NCBI GenBank assembly: GCA_019115745.1
Contig: DXDA01000065.1
Coordinates: 1-64,000 of the forward strand
DNA length: 64,000 bases
Direction: 5' to 3'
Origin: Candidatus Alistipes intestinigallinarum
Lineage (GTDB): Bacteria; Bacteroidota; Bacteroidia; Bacteroidales; Rikenellaceae
Position numbers and translations under genes: made by a program. Shown piece by piece: positions 9,008 to 16,700 of the stretch (position 1 is the first letter of the stretch; every line of letters begins with the position of its first letter). Below the pieces are notes generated by a model, which ran no database searches, was not told the DNA's origin, and was given only the letters and a program-made list of their open reading frames with translations.

Positions 9008-10531
9008 ATGAAAACCATTCGAAACATCATACTGGCCCTCTCCGGCCTGCTCATGGGAGCCTGCAACGCCCTGGAGCTGGGGCCCATCGACCAATATTCG
9101 ATCAACAACTACTGGAACACCGAAGAGCAGTGCGAACGCTTCATGATCGGCCTCCACTACCGCCTGAAGGAGAAGATGGAGACCATCATGGTCATGGGCG
9201 AGCTGCGCGGCGGAACGCTCTCCACCGAGGCCGTCACCTCGACCGGCGAGGCAGCCTCGAACCTCGAAGCCGTGAGCAACAACCTCTCGGTCTCGAACCC
9301 CTGCCTGACGAACTGGGGCGACTTCTACATGGACATCTACCAGATCAACCACGCCATCGAGAAGATCTCCGGCGAGTGTGACTTTCTGCGCGACGAGACG
9401 CGGAAGACCTATCTCGGACAGTTGTACGGTCTGCGGGCGTTCTACTACTTCCACCTGTTGCGCACGTGGGGCGGGGTGCCGCTCTGCGACAAACCCGACG
9501 TGCTGCAGACGGGCGACCTGACCACGCTCAACAAGAAACGCGCAAGCGAACAGGAGACCTGGAACTTCATCCGCAAGGACATCGACACGTCGTGCGACAT
9601 GTACGCCGAACTGGCCTACGGGAACTACAACGGAGCGAACTGCTACTGGAACAAGGCGGCGTCGCAATGCCTGAAGGCCGAAGTCTACCTCTGGGGTGCA
9701 AAGGTGAAGCCCATCGGGGGCACGGGAGTTCTGTCGCCCGATCCGGCCGGAGACCTGCAGGCGGCAAAGGCGGCTCTCGAAAAGGTCGAGCCGCACTACA
9801 GCTACAATGCGAAGTTTGCCAACGCCTTCTCGCCGAAGGACAAGGACGCCAATCCGGAGACGATCTTCGCAGCCCGCTACATGCTCAACGAGAGCACGAA
9901 CTACTTCGTGAACTTCACCTACAACATCGCCATCTTCACGAAATATTTCGATGCCGAGGGGAACAAGCTCGGGAACGTGCTCAACATCGGCAGCGGCTAC
10001 ATGCGCTACGAATATTCGCAGGCCTTCTACGACTCGTTCGAGGAGGGTGACACGCGCCGCGACGCCACCTTCCTGCAATTCTACCTCAAGGATACGGACA
10101 ACGAACTCTACCCGGCGGGCCGGAGCCTGCGGAAGTTCCTCGGCGACGTGAGCAACGGAAAGGTGCAGTACACGAACGACGTGCCGGTCTACCGCTACAT
10201 GGACGTGGTGCTGATGCTGGCCGAGATCTGCAACGAGCTCGACGAACCGGGCGACACGAAGAAGTGGATTGACATCGTGCGCAAGCGCGCCTTCGGCAAG
10301 GACCAGCCCTTCATCTACACGAGCAAGGATGCTGCCGAGGAGGCGATTCTTCGGGAGCGGAACGCGGAGTTCGTCGCCGAGAGCAAACGCTGGTACGACG
10401 TACGACGGATGTGCGGCGGGAAATACGCCCTGGAGCTGGTCGGCGGCGACGAACGGCGACTGCTGTGGCCGATCGACTCGGGCGTCCTCTCGAAAGATCC
10501 GCTCGTCGAGCAGAACGAAGCCTACAAGTAA
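9008..10531 (+). CDS. nanU: SusD/RagB-like surface lipoprotein, sialic acid binding (NanU type)
   Basis: 507 residues. Signal peptide with lipobox MGAC (Cys19), then the typical SusD N-terminus and TPR-like helices: the FYYFHLLRTWGGVPL block near residue 145, an AE-rich helical core, and the C-terminal ERNAEFVAESKRWYDVRR box followed by LLWPID. SusD proteins cap the SusC barrel and capture ligand. It follows its SusC after 27 bases and precedes a sialidase by 21 bases, which supports the sialic acid assignment. Binding specificity cannot be read from the sequence alone. Confidence 0.92.
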   Translation: MKTIRNIILALSGLLMGACNALELGPIDQYSINNYWNTEEQCERFMIGLHYRLKEKMETIMVMGELRGGTLSTEAVTSTGEAASNLEAVSNNLSVSNPCLTNWGDFYMDIYQINHAIEKISGECDFLRDETRKTYLGQLYGLRAFYYFHLLRTWGGVPLCDKPDVLQTGDLTTLNKKRASEQETWNFIRKDIDTSCDMYAELAYGNYNGANCYWNKAASQCLKAEVYLWGAKVKPIGGTGVLSPDPAGDLQAAKAALEKVEPHYSYNAKFANAFSPKDKDANPETIFAARYMLNESTNYFVNFTYNIAIFTKYFDAEGNKLGNVLNIGSGYMRYEYSQAFYDSFEEGDTRRDATFLQFYLKDTDNELYPAGRSLRKFLGDVSNGKVQYTNDVPVYRYMDVVLMLAEICNELDEPGDTKKWIDIVRKRAFGKDQPFIYTSKDAAEEAILRERNAEFVAESKRWYDVRRMCGGKYALELVGGDERRLLWPIDSGVLSKDPLVEQNEAYK

Positions 10532-10552
10532 CGGTCTGAAAAACGAACGGCC

Positions 10553-13225
10553 GTGAAACGCTTCATTCTCTCATTTGCATTGCTGTACATCGGGTTGGCC
10601 GTCACGGCCGGAAACCGGGTGGAGATCTTTACCCCCGGGATCCCGGTCGTGACCGGCCGCGGGTACGGTATCGTCACGGAGATCTGCATCGAGTCGGACG
10701 GACGGGCAGATACGCTCGAAAGGATCGACCTGACGGTAGCGGATCTCGACCCCGCGCTGCTCCGCTCCGCACGCCTCGTCTACACGGGCACCCTGTCGGC
10801 CATCCGGTCGCGGACAACCTCCTATGTGCTCAGGGACCAGGGGAAGCGTCTGGGCGGCGGACAGACGCTCTACGCCGACAAAGGGTTCGGAATCGTGCAG
10901 AGCATCCTCCATCCGACGGAACCGGTCTTCGGATTTCCGGTCGGCAAGGCGCTCGTGAAGGGGCGCAACTACTTCCACGTCAGCCTCGACATCACACCCC
11001 GCACCGCCGGGGAACTCGCCCGACCCTTCACGCTGGAGGTTGAACGAGTGATCGTAAACGGGAGCGAACGCCCCCTCAACCGGCAAGGTGCCGTCAACTC
11101 ACGGCTGGGCGTGAGCGTCCGCCAGCACGGTGACGACGGAGTCTGGGCCTACCGGATTCCGGGTCTGGTGACGACAAACGCCGGAACGCTGCTCGGGGTC
11201 TACGACGTGCGCCATACGTCGAGTCTCGACCTGCAGAACGACATCGACGTCGGAGTCAGCCGCAGCACCGACGGCGGCGTAAGCTGGGAACCGATGCGCA
11301 TCGCCCTCGACATGGGCGAATGGGGCGGTCTGCCCGAAGCGCAGAACGGAGTCGGGGACCCGGCCGTCCTGGTGGACACGCAGAGCGGCGAGATCTTCAT
11401 TCTGGCGGTCTGGACCCACGGCTGCGGAGGCGACCGGGCCTGGACGTCCGTCGGCGACGGGCTCGCCCCGGAAGAGACGGCGCAACTGATGCTCACCTCC
11501 AGCCGGGACGACGGCCGGAGCTGGTCCGCCCCGCGGAACATCACCCGGCAGATCAAACGCCCGGAGTGGTTCCTGACGCTTCAGGGCCCGGGGCGCGGCA
11601 TCTGCATGAAGGACGGCACGCTGGTCTTCCCGATCCAATTCATCGGAGCCGACCGCATCCCCTGTGCCGGAATCATCTACAGCAAGGATCACGGCCAGAC
11701 GTGGCACTTCCACACCCCGGCCCGGAGCAATACGACCGAATCGCAGGTTGCCGAACTGCCCGACGGGTCGCTGATGCTCAACATGCGGGACAACCGCAAA
11801 ACGGGCCGTGCGGTGAGCGTAACGCGCAACCTGGGCCGCACGTGGCAGGAGCATCCGTCGTCGGGCGGGTTGATCGAGCCGGTCTGCATGGCGAGCCTGC
11901 TGAGCATCCCGGCCGAGCGGAACGTGCTCGGGCGCGACCTGCTGCTCTTCTCGAACCCCGCGACAACCAAGGGACGGCACAGCATGACGATCCGCGTCAG
12001 CCTCGACGGCGGATACACCTGGCTGCCGGAACACTCGCTGCTGCTGGATGCCGAGGAGAACTGGGGCTATTCGTGTCTGACACAGATCGACGCCGCGCAC
12101 ATCGGCATTCTCTACGAAAGCAGCGTCTCGCAGATGCTCTTCCAGGCAATCCGGCTGACGGACCTCGTCCGGGAGGAGCCCACGGAGCGAATCCGTTTCG
12201 CGGCCATGCCGGAGATTCCCGCCACCGCGAAAGGTTACGCCGACGGCGTCTCGGCCGCCTGCTGCGGAATTGCGAACGGGCGGCTGATCGTGGCCGGAGG
12301 GGCCAATTTCCCCGGCGACCCGCTGGCCGCGGATGCGAAAAAACACTTTTACAACGACATCTGGATGGTGAATCCCGGCGCCGCAACACCGGTCTGGTGC
12401 CACGCCGGAACGCTGCCCGACGAGGTGGCCTATGCGGCAAGCTACGTCTGCGGCGACCGGGTGATTGTGGCCGGAGGCGCAGGACCCGACGGATGTTCGG
12501 ACCGGGTATACGCCCTTACGGTCAAGCGGAACCGGGTCGTCGTCTCATCACTGCCGCCACTTCCCTTCCCGGTGGAGCAGGCCGCAGCAGCACAGCTCGG
12601 GAACCGGCTCTTTCTGGCCGGGGGCCTGACCCCCGACGGGGCAAACGGGAAGCTTCTGGTCTGCGACCTCGACGCCGGAGCGCACTGGCAAGTGCTGGCC
12701 GAACTTCCGGAACGCATGGTACAGCCTCTTGCCGCCGCGTCGCACGACGTCCTCTACCTCTGGGGCGGTTTCGATCCGGTGACGAAACGCTGCTCGGAGA
12801 AGGGGTACCGGCTGGACCTCGCCACGGGAAGCTGGCACCCGACGGCTCCGGTTCCGGAGGGGGCAACCCTCACGGGCTCCACGCTCCTCGGAGCCGATGC
12901 CGCGGGAATCCTGGTCTCGGGAGGTGTGGACCGGAAGCGCTTCGAAACAGGGCTGGCGGCCTCCACCGCAAAGGAGCAGGCCGCCTATCTGGCGATGCCG
13001 CCCACCCACTACGCCTTCAACAACCGGATCCGCTACTTCCGCTTCGCCGACGAGACATGGCTGGAGCTGGGCCGCTCGGGGCGCTGTGCCCTGGCGGGAG
13101 CCGCAGCCGCCACAGACCGCAATCGTGGGGTGCACTACCTCGTCGGCGGGGAGATCAAACCACGGGTCAGAAGTCCGAAAATCTGGAAAATAGAAGTTTA
13201 TGGAATCCCTGAAAAGACAAAATAA
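10553..13225 (+). CDS. Sialidase GH33 fused to a kelch/mutarotase-type C-terminal domain
   Basis: 890 residues starting at GTG (10553); no ATG fits the signal peptide (residues 1-19, FALLYIGLAVTAG). Residues about 20-180 form a sialidase-associated N-terminal beta domain. Residues about 185-545 are the GH33 propeller, with AYRIPGL (Arg201) and Asp boxes STDGGVSWE, SRDDGRSWS, SKDHGQTWH and SLDGGYTWL. From about 553 to 885 a second propeller has kelch-like repeats (ANGRLIVAGGANFPG, DRVIVAGGAG, NRLFLAGGL, LYLWGGF, ILVSGGV). This resembles the cyclically permuted mutarotase family that includes the sialate mutarotase NanM. One polypeptide could thus release alpha-Neu5Ac and speed its conversion to the beta anomer. 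The 3-prime end overlaps the transporter gene by 26 bases. Confidence 0.9.
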   Translation: MKRFILSFALLYIGLAVTAGNRVEIFTPGIPVVTGRGYGIVTEICIESDGRADTLERIDLTVADLDPALLRSARLVYTGTLSAIRSRTTSYVLRDQGKRLGGGQTLYADKGFGIVQSILHPTEPVFGFPVGKALVKGRNYFHVSLDITPRTAGELARPFTLEVERVIVNGSERPLNRQGAVNSRLGVSVRQHGDDGVWAYRIPGLVTTNAGTLLGVYDVRHTSSLDLQNDIDVGVSRSTDGGVSWEPMRIALDMGEWGGLPEAQNGVGDPAVLVDTQSGEIFILAVWTHGCGGDRAWTSVGDGLAPEETAQLMLTSSRDDGRSWSAPRNITRQIKRPEWFLTLQGPGRGICMKDGTLVFPIQFIGADRIPCAGIIYSKDHGQTWHFHTPARSNTTESQVAELPDGSLMLNMRDNRKTGRAVSVTRNLGRTWQEHPSSGGLIEPVCMASLLSIPAERNVLGRDLLLFSNPATTKGRHSMTIRVSLDGGYTWLPEHSLLLDAEENWGYSCLTQIDAAHIGILYESSVSQMLFQAIRLTDLVREEPTERIRFAAMPEIPATAKGYADGVSAACCGIANGRLIVAGGANFPGDPLAADAKKHFYNDIWMVNPGAATPVWCHAGTLPDEVAYAASYVCGDRVIVAGGAGPDGCSDRVYALTVKRNRVVVSSLPPLPFPVEQAAAAQLGNRLFLAGGLTPDGANGKLLVCDLDAGAHWQVLAELPERMVQPLAAASHDVLYLWGGFDPVTKRCSEKGYRLDLATGSWHPTAPVPEGATLTGSTLLGADAAGILVSGGVDRKRFETGLAASTAKEQAAYLAMPPTHYAFNNRIRYFRFADETWLELGRSGRCALAGAAAATDRNRGVHYLVGGEIKPRVRSPKIWKIEVYGIPEKTK

Positions 13226-14444
13226 CATTTATCCCTGGATCGTCGTGGGCCTGCTGTGGGTCGTCGCACTGCTGAACTACATGGACCGACAGATGCTCTC
13301 TACGATGAAGGAGGCCATGCAGATCGACATTGCCGAGCTGACCACGGCCACGAATTTCGGCCGGCTGATGGCCGTATTTCTCTGGATCTACGGCTTCGTG
13401 AGCCCCTTTGCCGGGGCCGTTGCCGACCGGATCAGCCGCAAATGGCTGATCGTCGTCTCCCTGCTGGTATGGTCGCTGGTCACCTACCTGATGGGGTACT
13501 GCACGACCTTCGGGCAGCTCTACTGGCTGCGGGCCCTGATGGGCGTGAGCGAAGCGCTCTACATCCCGGCGGCCCTCTCGCTGATCGCCGACTACCACAC
13601 GGGACGCTCGCGCAGTTTCGCCATCGGCATCCACATGACGGGCCTCTATCTGGGACAGGCACTCGGCGGATTCGGAGCCACAATCGCCGAGAACCACTCC
13701 TGGCAGGAGACCTTCCACTGGTTCGGTATCATCGGCATCGTCTACGCCCTCGTACTGGTTCTCTTCCTGCGGGAAAAGAGCCCCGAACCGGCTCCGGCCG
13801 CCGCGACCGACCCGCAACCGGTACGCATCCCCTTCCTGAAGGGTTTCACGCTGCTCCTCACGAACATCTCGTTCTGGGTCATCCTCTTCTTCTTCGCCTC
13901 CGTCTCGCTGCCGGGCTGGGGCACGAAAAACTGGCTGCCGACGCTCTTCGCCGAGAGCCTTGGGGTGCCGATGTCGGCCGCGGGCCCGATCTCCACGATC
14001 ACGATCGCCGTCTCGTCCTTCCTGGGCGTGATGATCGGCGGCCCGCTCTCCGACCGGTGGGTGAGCCGCAACCTGCGCGGACGGGTCTACACGAGCGCCA
14101 TCGGGCTGGCGATGATGATTCCGGCGCTGATTCTCGTCGGGCTCGGGAAAGGGATGTTCTGCGCCGTGGGTGCCGGACTCTTCTTCGGCATCGGATACGG
14201 CATGTGGGACACGAACAACATGCCGATCCTGTGTCAGTTCGTCTCCTCGAAGCTCCGTGCCACGGCCTACGGCATCATGAACATGATCGGCGTGCTCTCC
14301 GGAGCGGGATGTACGATACTGCTCGGGAAGTGGGCCGACGGCGGCAATCTCGGCGTGGCCTTCGCCGTGCTGGGCGCCGTAACGCTCCTCGCCCTGCTCT
14401 CGCAGCTTCTCTTCCTGAAACCCACAACGGACGACATGCCCTGA
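13200..14444 (+). CDS. nanT: MFS transporter, probable sialic acid permease
   Basis: 414 residues, about 12 membrane helices. The N-terminus carries ALLNYMDRQMLSTM and the loop 2-3 region ADRISRKWLIV matches the MFS signature. This layout is shared with the anion:cation/sugar-acid and Bacteroidota NanT groups. A central hydrophilic loop lies near residues 185-205 (EKSPEPAPAAATDP). It starts inside the 3-prime end of the fused sialidase (26-base overlap), a sign of translational coupling. It would move N-acetylneuraminate across the inner membrane. The substrate is inferred from operon context; the same family also carries hexuronates. Confidence 0.88.
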   Translation: MESLKRQNNIYPWIVVGLLWVVALLNYMDRQMLSTMKEAMQIDIAELTTATNFGRLMAVFLWIYGFVSPFAGAVADRISRKWLIVVSLLVWSLVTYLMGYCTTFGQLYWLRALMGVSEALYIPAALSLIADYHTGRSRSFAIGIHMTGLYLGQALGGFGATIAENHSWQETFHWFGIIGIVYALVLVLFLREKSPEPAPAAATDPQPVRIPFLKGFTLLLTNISFWVILFFFASVSLPGWGTKNWLPTLFAESLGVPMSAAGPISTITIAVSSFLGVMIGGPLSDRWVSRNLRGRVYTSAIGLAMMIPALILVGLGKGMFCAVGAGLFFGIGYGMWDTNNMPILCQFVSSKLRATAYGIMNMIGVLSGAGCTILLGKWADGGNLGVAFAVLGAVTLLALLSQLLFLKPTTDDMP

Positions 14445-14452
14445 AACGCACC

Positions 14453-16552
14453 ATGAAACGAAGTCTGTTTCTCCTTCTTTGCCTGCTCGGCTTGCCGACC
14501 GCAGTGTCGCAGGCCGCCGAACCGCCCCTGCGGGTCGCCTGCATCGGCAACAGCATCACCTACGGCTCGGGAATCGCCCATCGGGAGCAGGACTCCTATC
14601 CGGCGGTCCTGCAACGGTTGCTGGGCGACGGTTACGTCGTGGGAAATTTCGGAAAACCCGGCGCGACGCTGCTTCTTCGGGGCCATCGCCCCTATCTGAA
14701 GCAGGAGGAGTTCCGCCGGGCGATGGAGTTCCGGGGCGACATCGCGGTCATCCACCTCGGCATCAACGACACCGATCCGCGAGACTGGCCGAACTACCGC
14801 GACGATTTTGTCGGGGACTACCTGACACTGATCGACTCGCTGCGGGCCGCGAATCCGCGGGTGCGGGTGCTCATCGCGCGGATGACGCCGCTGACGCATG
14901 AACACCGCCGGTTCCGCTCCGGAACCCGGCAATGGCACGAGGAGATCCAGGCGGCGATCGAGATCGTCGCCCGGGCCGCCGACGTCGAACTCATCGACTT
15001 CCACACGCCGCTGTATCTCCATCCGGACCTCTTCCCGGACGCCGTGCACCCCAACGAACAGGGGGCCCGCATCCTGGCTGAGACGGTCTATTCGGGGATT
15101 ACGGGCGACTACGGAGGGCTCCGGATGGGGATCCTCTACTCCGACAACATGGTCCTGCAACGCGGCGTTCCGCTGGAGATTCACGGCATGGCGAATGCCC
15201 GTGAAACGGTAAGCGTGCGCTTCAACGGACAGCGGCGCAAGACCCGGGCCTCCGCCACGGGACACTGGAGCGTGCGTCTCGATCCGATGGAGGCCGCCGA
15301 GGGGCTGACCCTCGAAATCGCTACGCCGCACCGCCGCCTCACCTACCGCAACGTCGCACTGGGCGAGGTGTGGCTCTGCTCCGGGCAGTCCAACATGCAG
15401 TTCCGCGTCGCGTCGAGCCGCGACCCGCTCGACACGGCAGCCTTCACAAACCCGTCGCTGCGGCTATTCGACATGAAGGGGCGCTGGGAGACCAACAACG
15501 TCGCCTGGCCGCAGGAGGTCACGGATTCGGTGGCCCGGCTGGAATACTTCGCCCCGACCGTCTGGCAACCCAGCAGCCGGGAGCAGGTCCTGCGCTTCTC
15601 GGCCGTAGGCTACGCCTTTGCCCGGATGCTGCAGGACAGCCTGCGGGTACCCGTCGGGGTTATCTGCAATGCGGTCGGGGGTTCGACGGCCGAGTCCTGG
15701 ATCGACCGGCATACGCTGGAGTGCACAATCCCGGACATTCTCACCGACTGGCTGCAGAACGACTTCATCCAGGAGTGGGCCCGCCAGCGGGCCGCCCGGA
15801 ACATGAGCCGCTCGACCGCCCGTCACAAACGCCACCCCTACGAGCCGTGCTACCTCTTCGAAGCGGGCATTCTGCCGCTCGACCGCTATCCGATCCGAGG
15901 CGTCATCTGGTATCAGGGCGAATCGAACGCCCACAACTTCGAGGCGCACGAACGGCTGTTCAAACTGCTGGTCGGGAGTTGGCGAGCGTATTGGAACAAC
16001 ACCACGATGCCCTTCTACTACGTACAACTGTCGAGCCTGAGCCGACCGTCGTGGCCGTGGTTCCGCGACAGCCAGCGTCGGTTGCTCGCCGAGATAGACC
16101 ACACGGGTATGGCCGTGAGCCTCGACCGGGGCGATTCGCTGGATGTCCACCCACGCCGCAAGGCCGACATCGGACACCGTTTGTGCCGCTGGGCGTTGAA
16201 CCGCGATTACGGATTCGACCTGCTGCCTTCGGGCCCGCTGTTCCGGAGTGCCGAGGGGAAAGAGGGCAGCGTAGAGGTCGCCTTCGACTACGCCGAAGGA
16301 CTGAAAGCCGCTGACGGCGACGCCATCCGCGGCTTCGAACTGGCCGGAGCGGATTGCCTCTTCCACCCCGCCACAGCCACCATCCACGGTAACCGGGTAC
16401 ACCTCCATTCGCCGGAGGTTCCTCACCCCGTCCATGTCCGCTACGCCTGGGCGCCCTTCACCCGAGCGAACCTCGTCAACCGGGACGACCTCCCGGCCTC
16501 GACCTTCCGGGCCGAAATCGGCACCGGAATCTCCCCACAGCAACAGGAGTAA
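14453..16552 (+). CDS. nanS: Two-domain sialate O-acetylesterase (tandem SGNH hydrolase modules)
   Basis: 699 residues from the ATG at 14453; signal peptide about 1-21. The first SGNH domain (about 25-222) has block I ACIGNSITYG (nucleophile Ser34), the GIND block near 104-106 and the DAVH catalytic pair (Asp196, His199). The second is a sialate-esterase domain beginning with MVLQRGVPLEIHG and LGEVWLCSGQSNMQ (nucleophile Ser313), with WYQGESNAH near residue 485. Such dual-module esterases in Bacteroidota remove O-acetyl groups from sialic acid so that sialidases and the lyase can act. The gene starts 8 bases after the transporter stop and ends the operon; a strong hairpin follows. Confidence 0.92.
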   Translation: MKRSLFLLLCLLGLPTAVSQAAEPPLRVACIGNSITYGSGIAHREQDSYPAVLQRLLGDGYVVGNFGKPGATLLLRGHRPYLKQEEFRRAMEFRGDIAVIHLGINDTDPRDWPNYRDDFVGDYLTLIDSLRAANPRVRVLIARMTPLTHEHRRFRSGTRQWHEEIQAAIEIVARAADVELIDFHTPLYLHPDLFPDAVHPNEQGARILAETVYSGITGDYGGLRMGILYSDNMVLQRGVPLEIHGMANARETVSVRFNGQRRKTRASATGHWSVRLDPMEAAEGLTLEIATPHRRLTYRNVALGEVWLCSGQSNMQFRVASSRDPLDTAAFTNPSLRLFDMKGRWETNNVAWPQEVTDSVARLEYFAPTVWQPSSREQVLRFSAVGYAFARMLQDSLRVPVGVICNAVGGSTAESWIDRHTLECTIPDILTDWLQNDFIQEWARQRAARNMSRSTARHKRHPYEPCYLFEAGILPLDRYPIRGVIWYQGESNAHNFEAHERLFKLLVGSWRAYWNNTTMPFYYVQLSSLSRPSWPWFRDSQRRLLAEIDHTGMAVSLDRGDSLDVHPRRKADIGHRLCRWALNRDYGFDLLPSGPLFRSAEGKEGSVEVAFDYAEGLKAADGDAIRGFELAGADCLFHPATATIHGNRVHLHSPEVPHPVHVRYAWAPFTRANLVNRDDLPASTFRAEIGTGISPQQQE

Positions 16553-16635
16553 TCGAACGCCTCGCCACTCGGGAAACGCCGCTCAGGCATCCCCGAACGG
16601 TGCGGCCTGATGAAAATCGCTGGAAGCCGCCAAAA

Positions 16636-16674
16636 CAAAGCGGAGGCCCGGAACGATTCCGGGCCTCCGCTTTG
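16636..16674. terminator. Hairpin between the convergent nanS and GH78 genes
   Basis: A perfect 16-bp inverted repeat (arms 16636-16651 and 16659-16674) with a 7-base loop, read symmetrically on both strands. The GC-rich core is flanked by AAA/TTT only, so the U-tract is weak. Position between two convergent genes supports a bidirectional terminator. Confidence 0.8.
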
Positions 16675-16700
16675 CCGCAAGAAAAGGGAGGGGATTTCCG

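Noticed and set aside
13256-14452. N-terminal extension of the esterase reading frame through the MFS gene
   Set aside because: The extension is an out-of-frame translation of the transporter; the real protein starts with a signal peptide at 14453.
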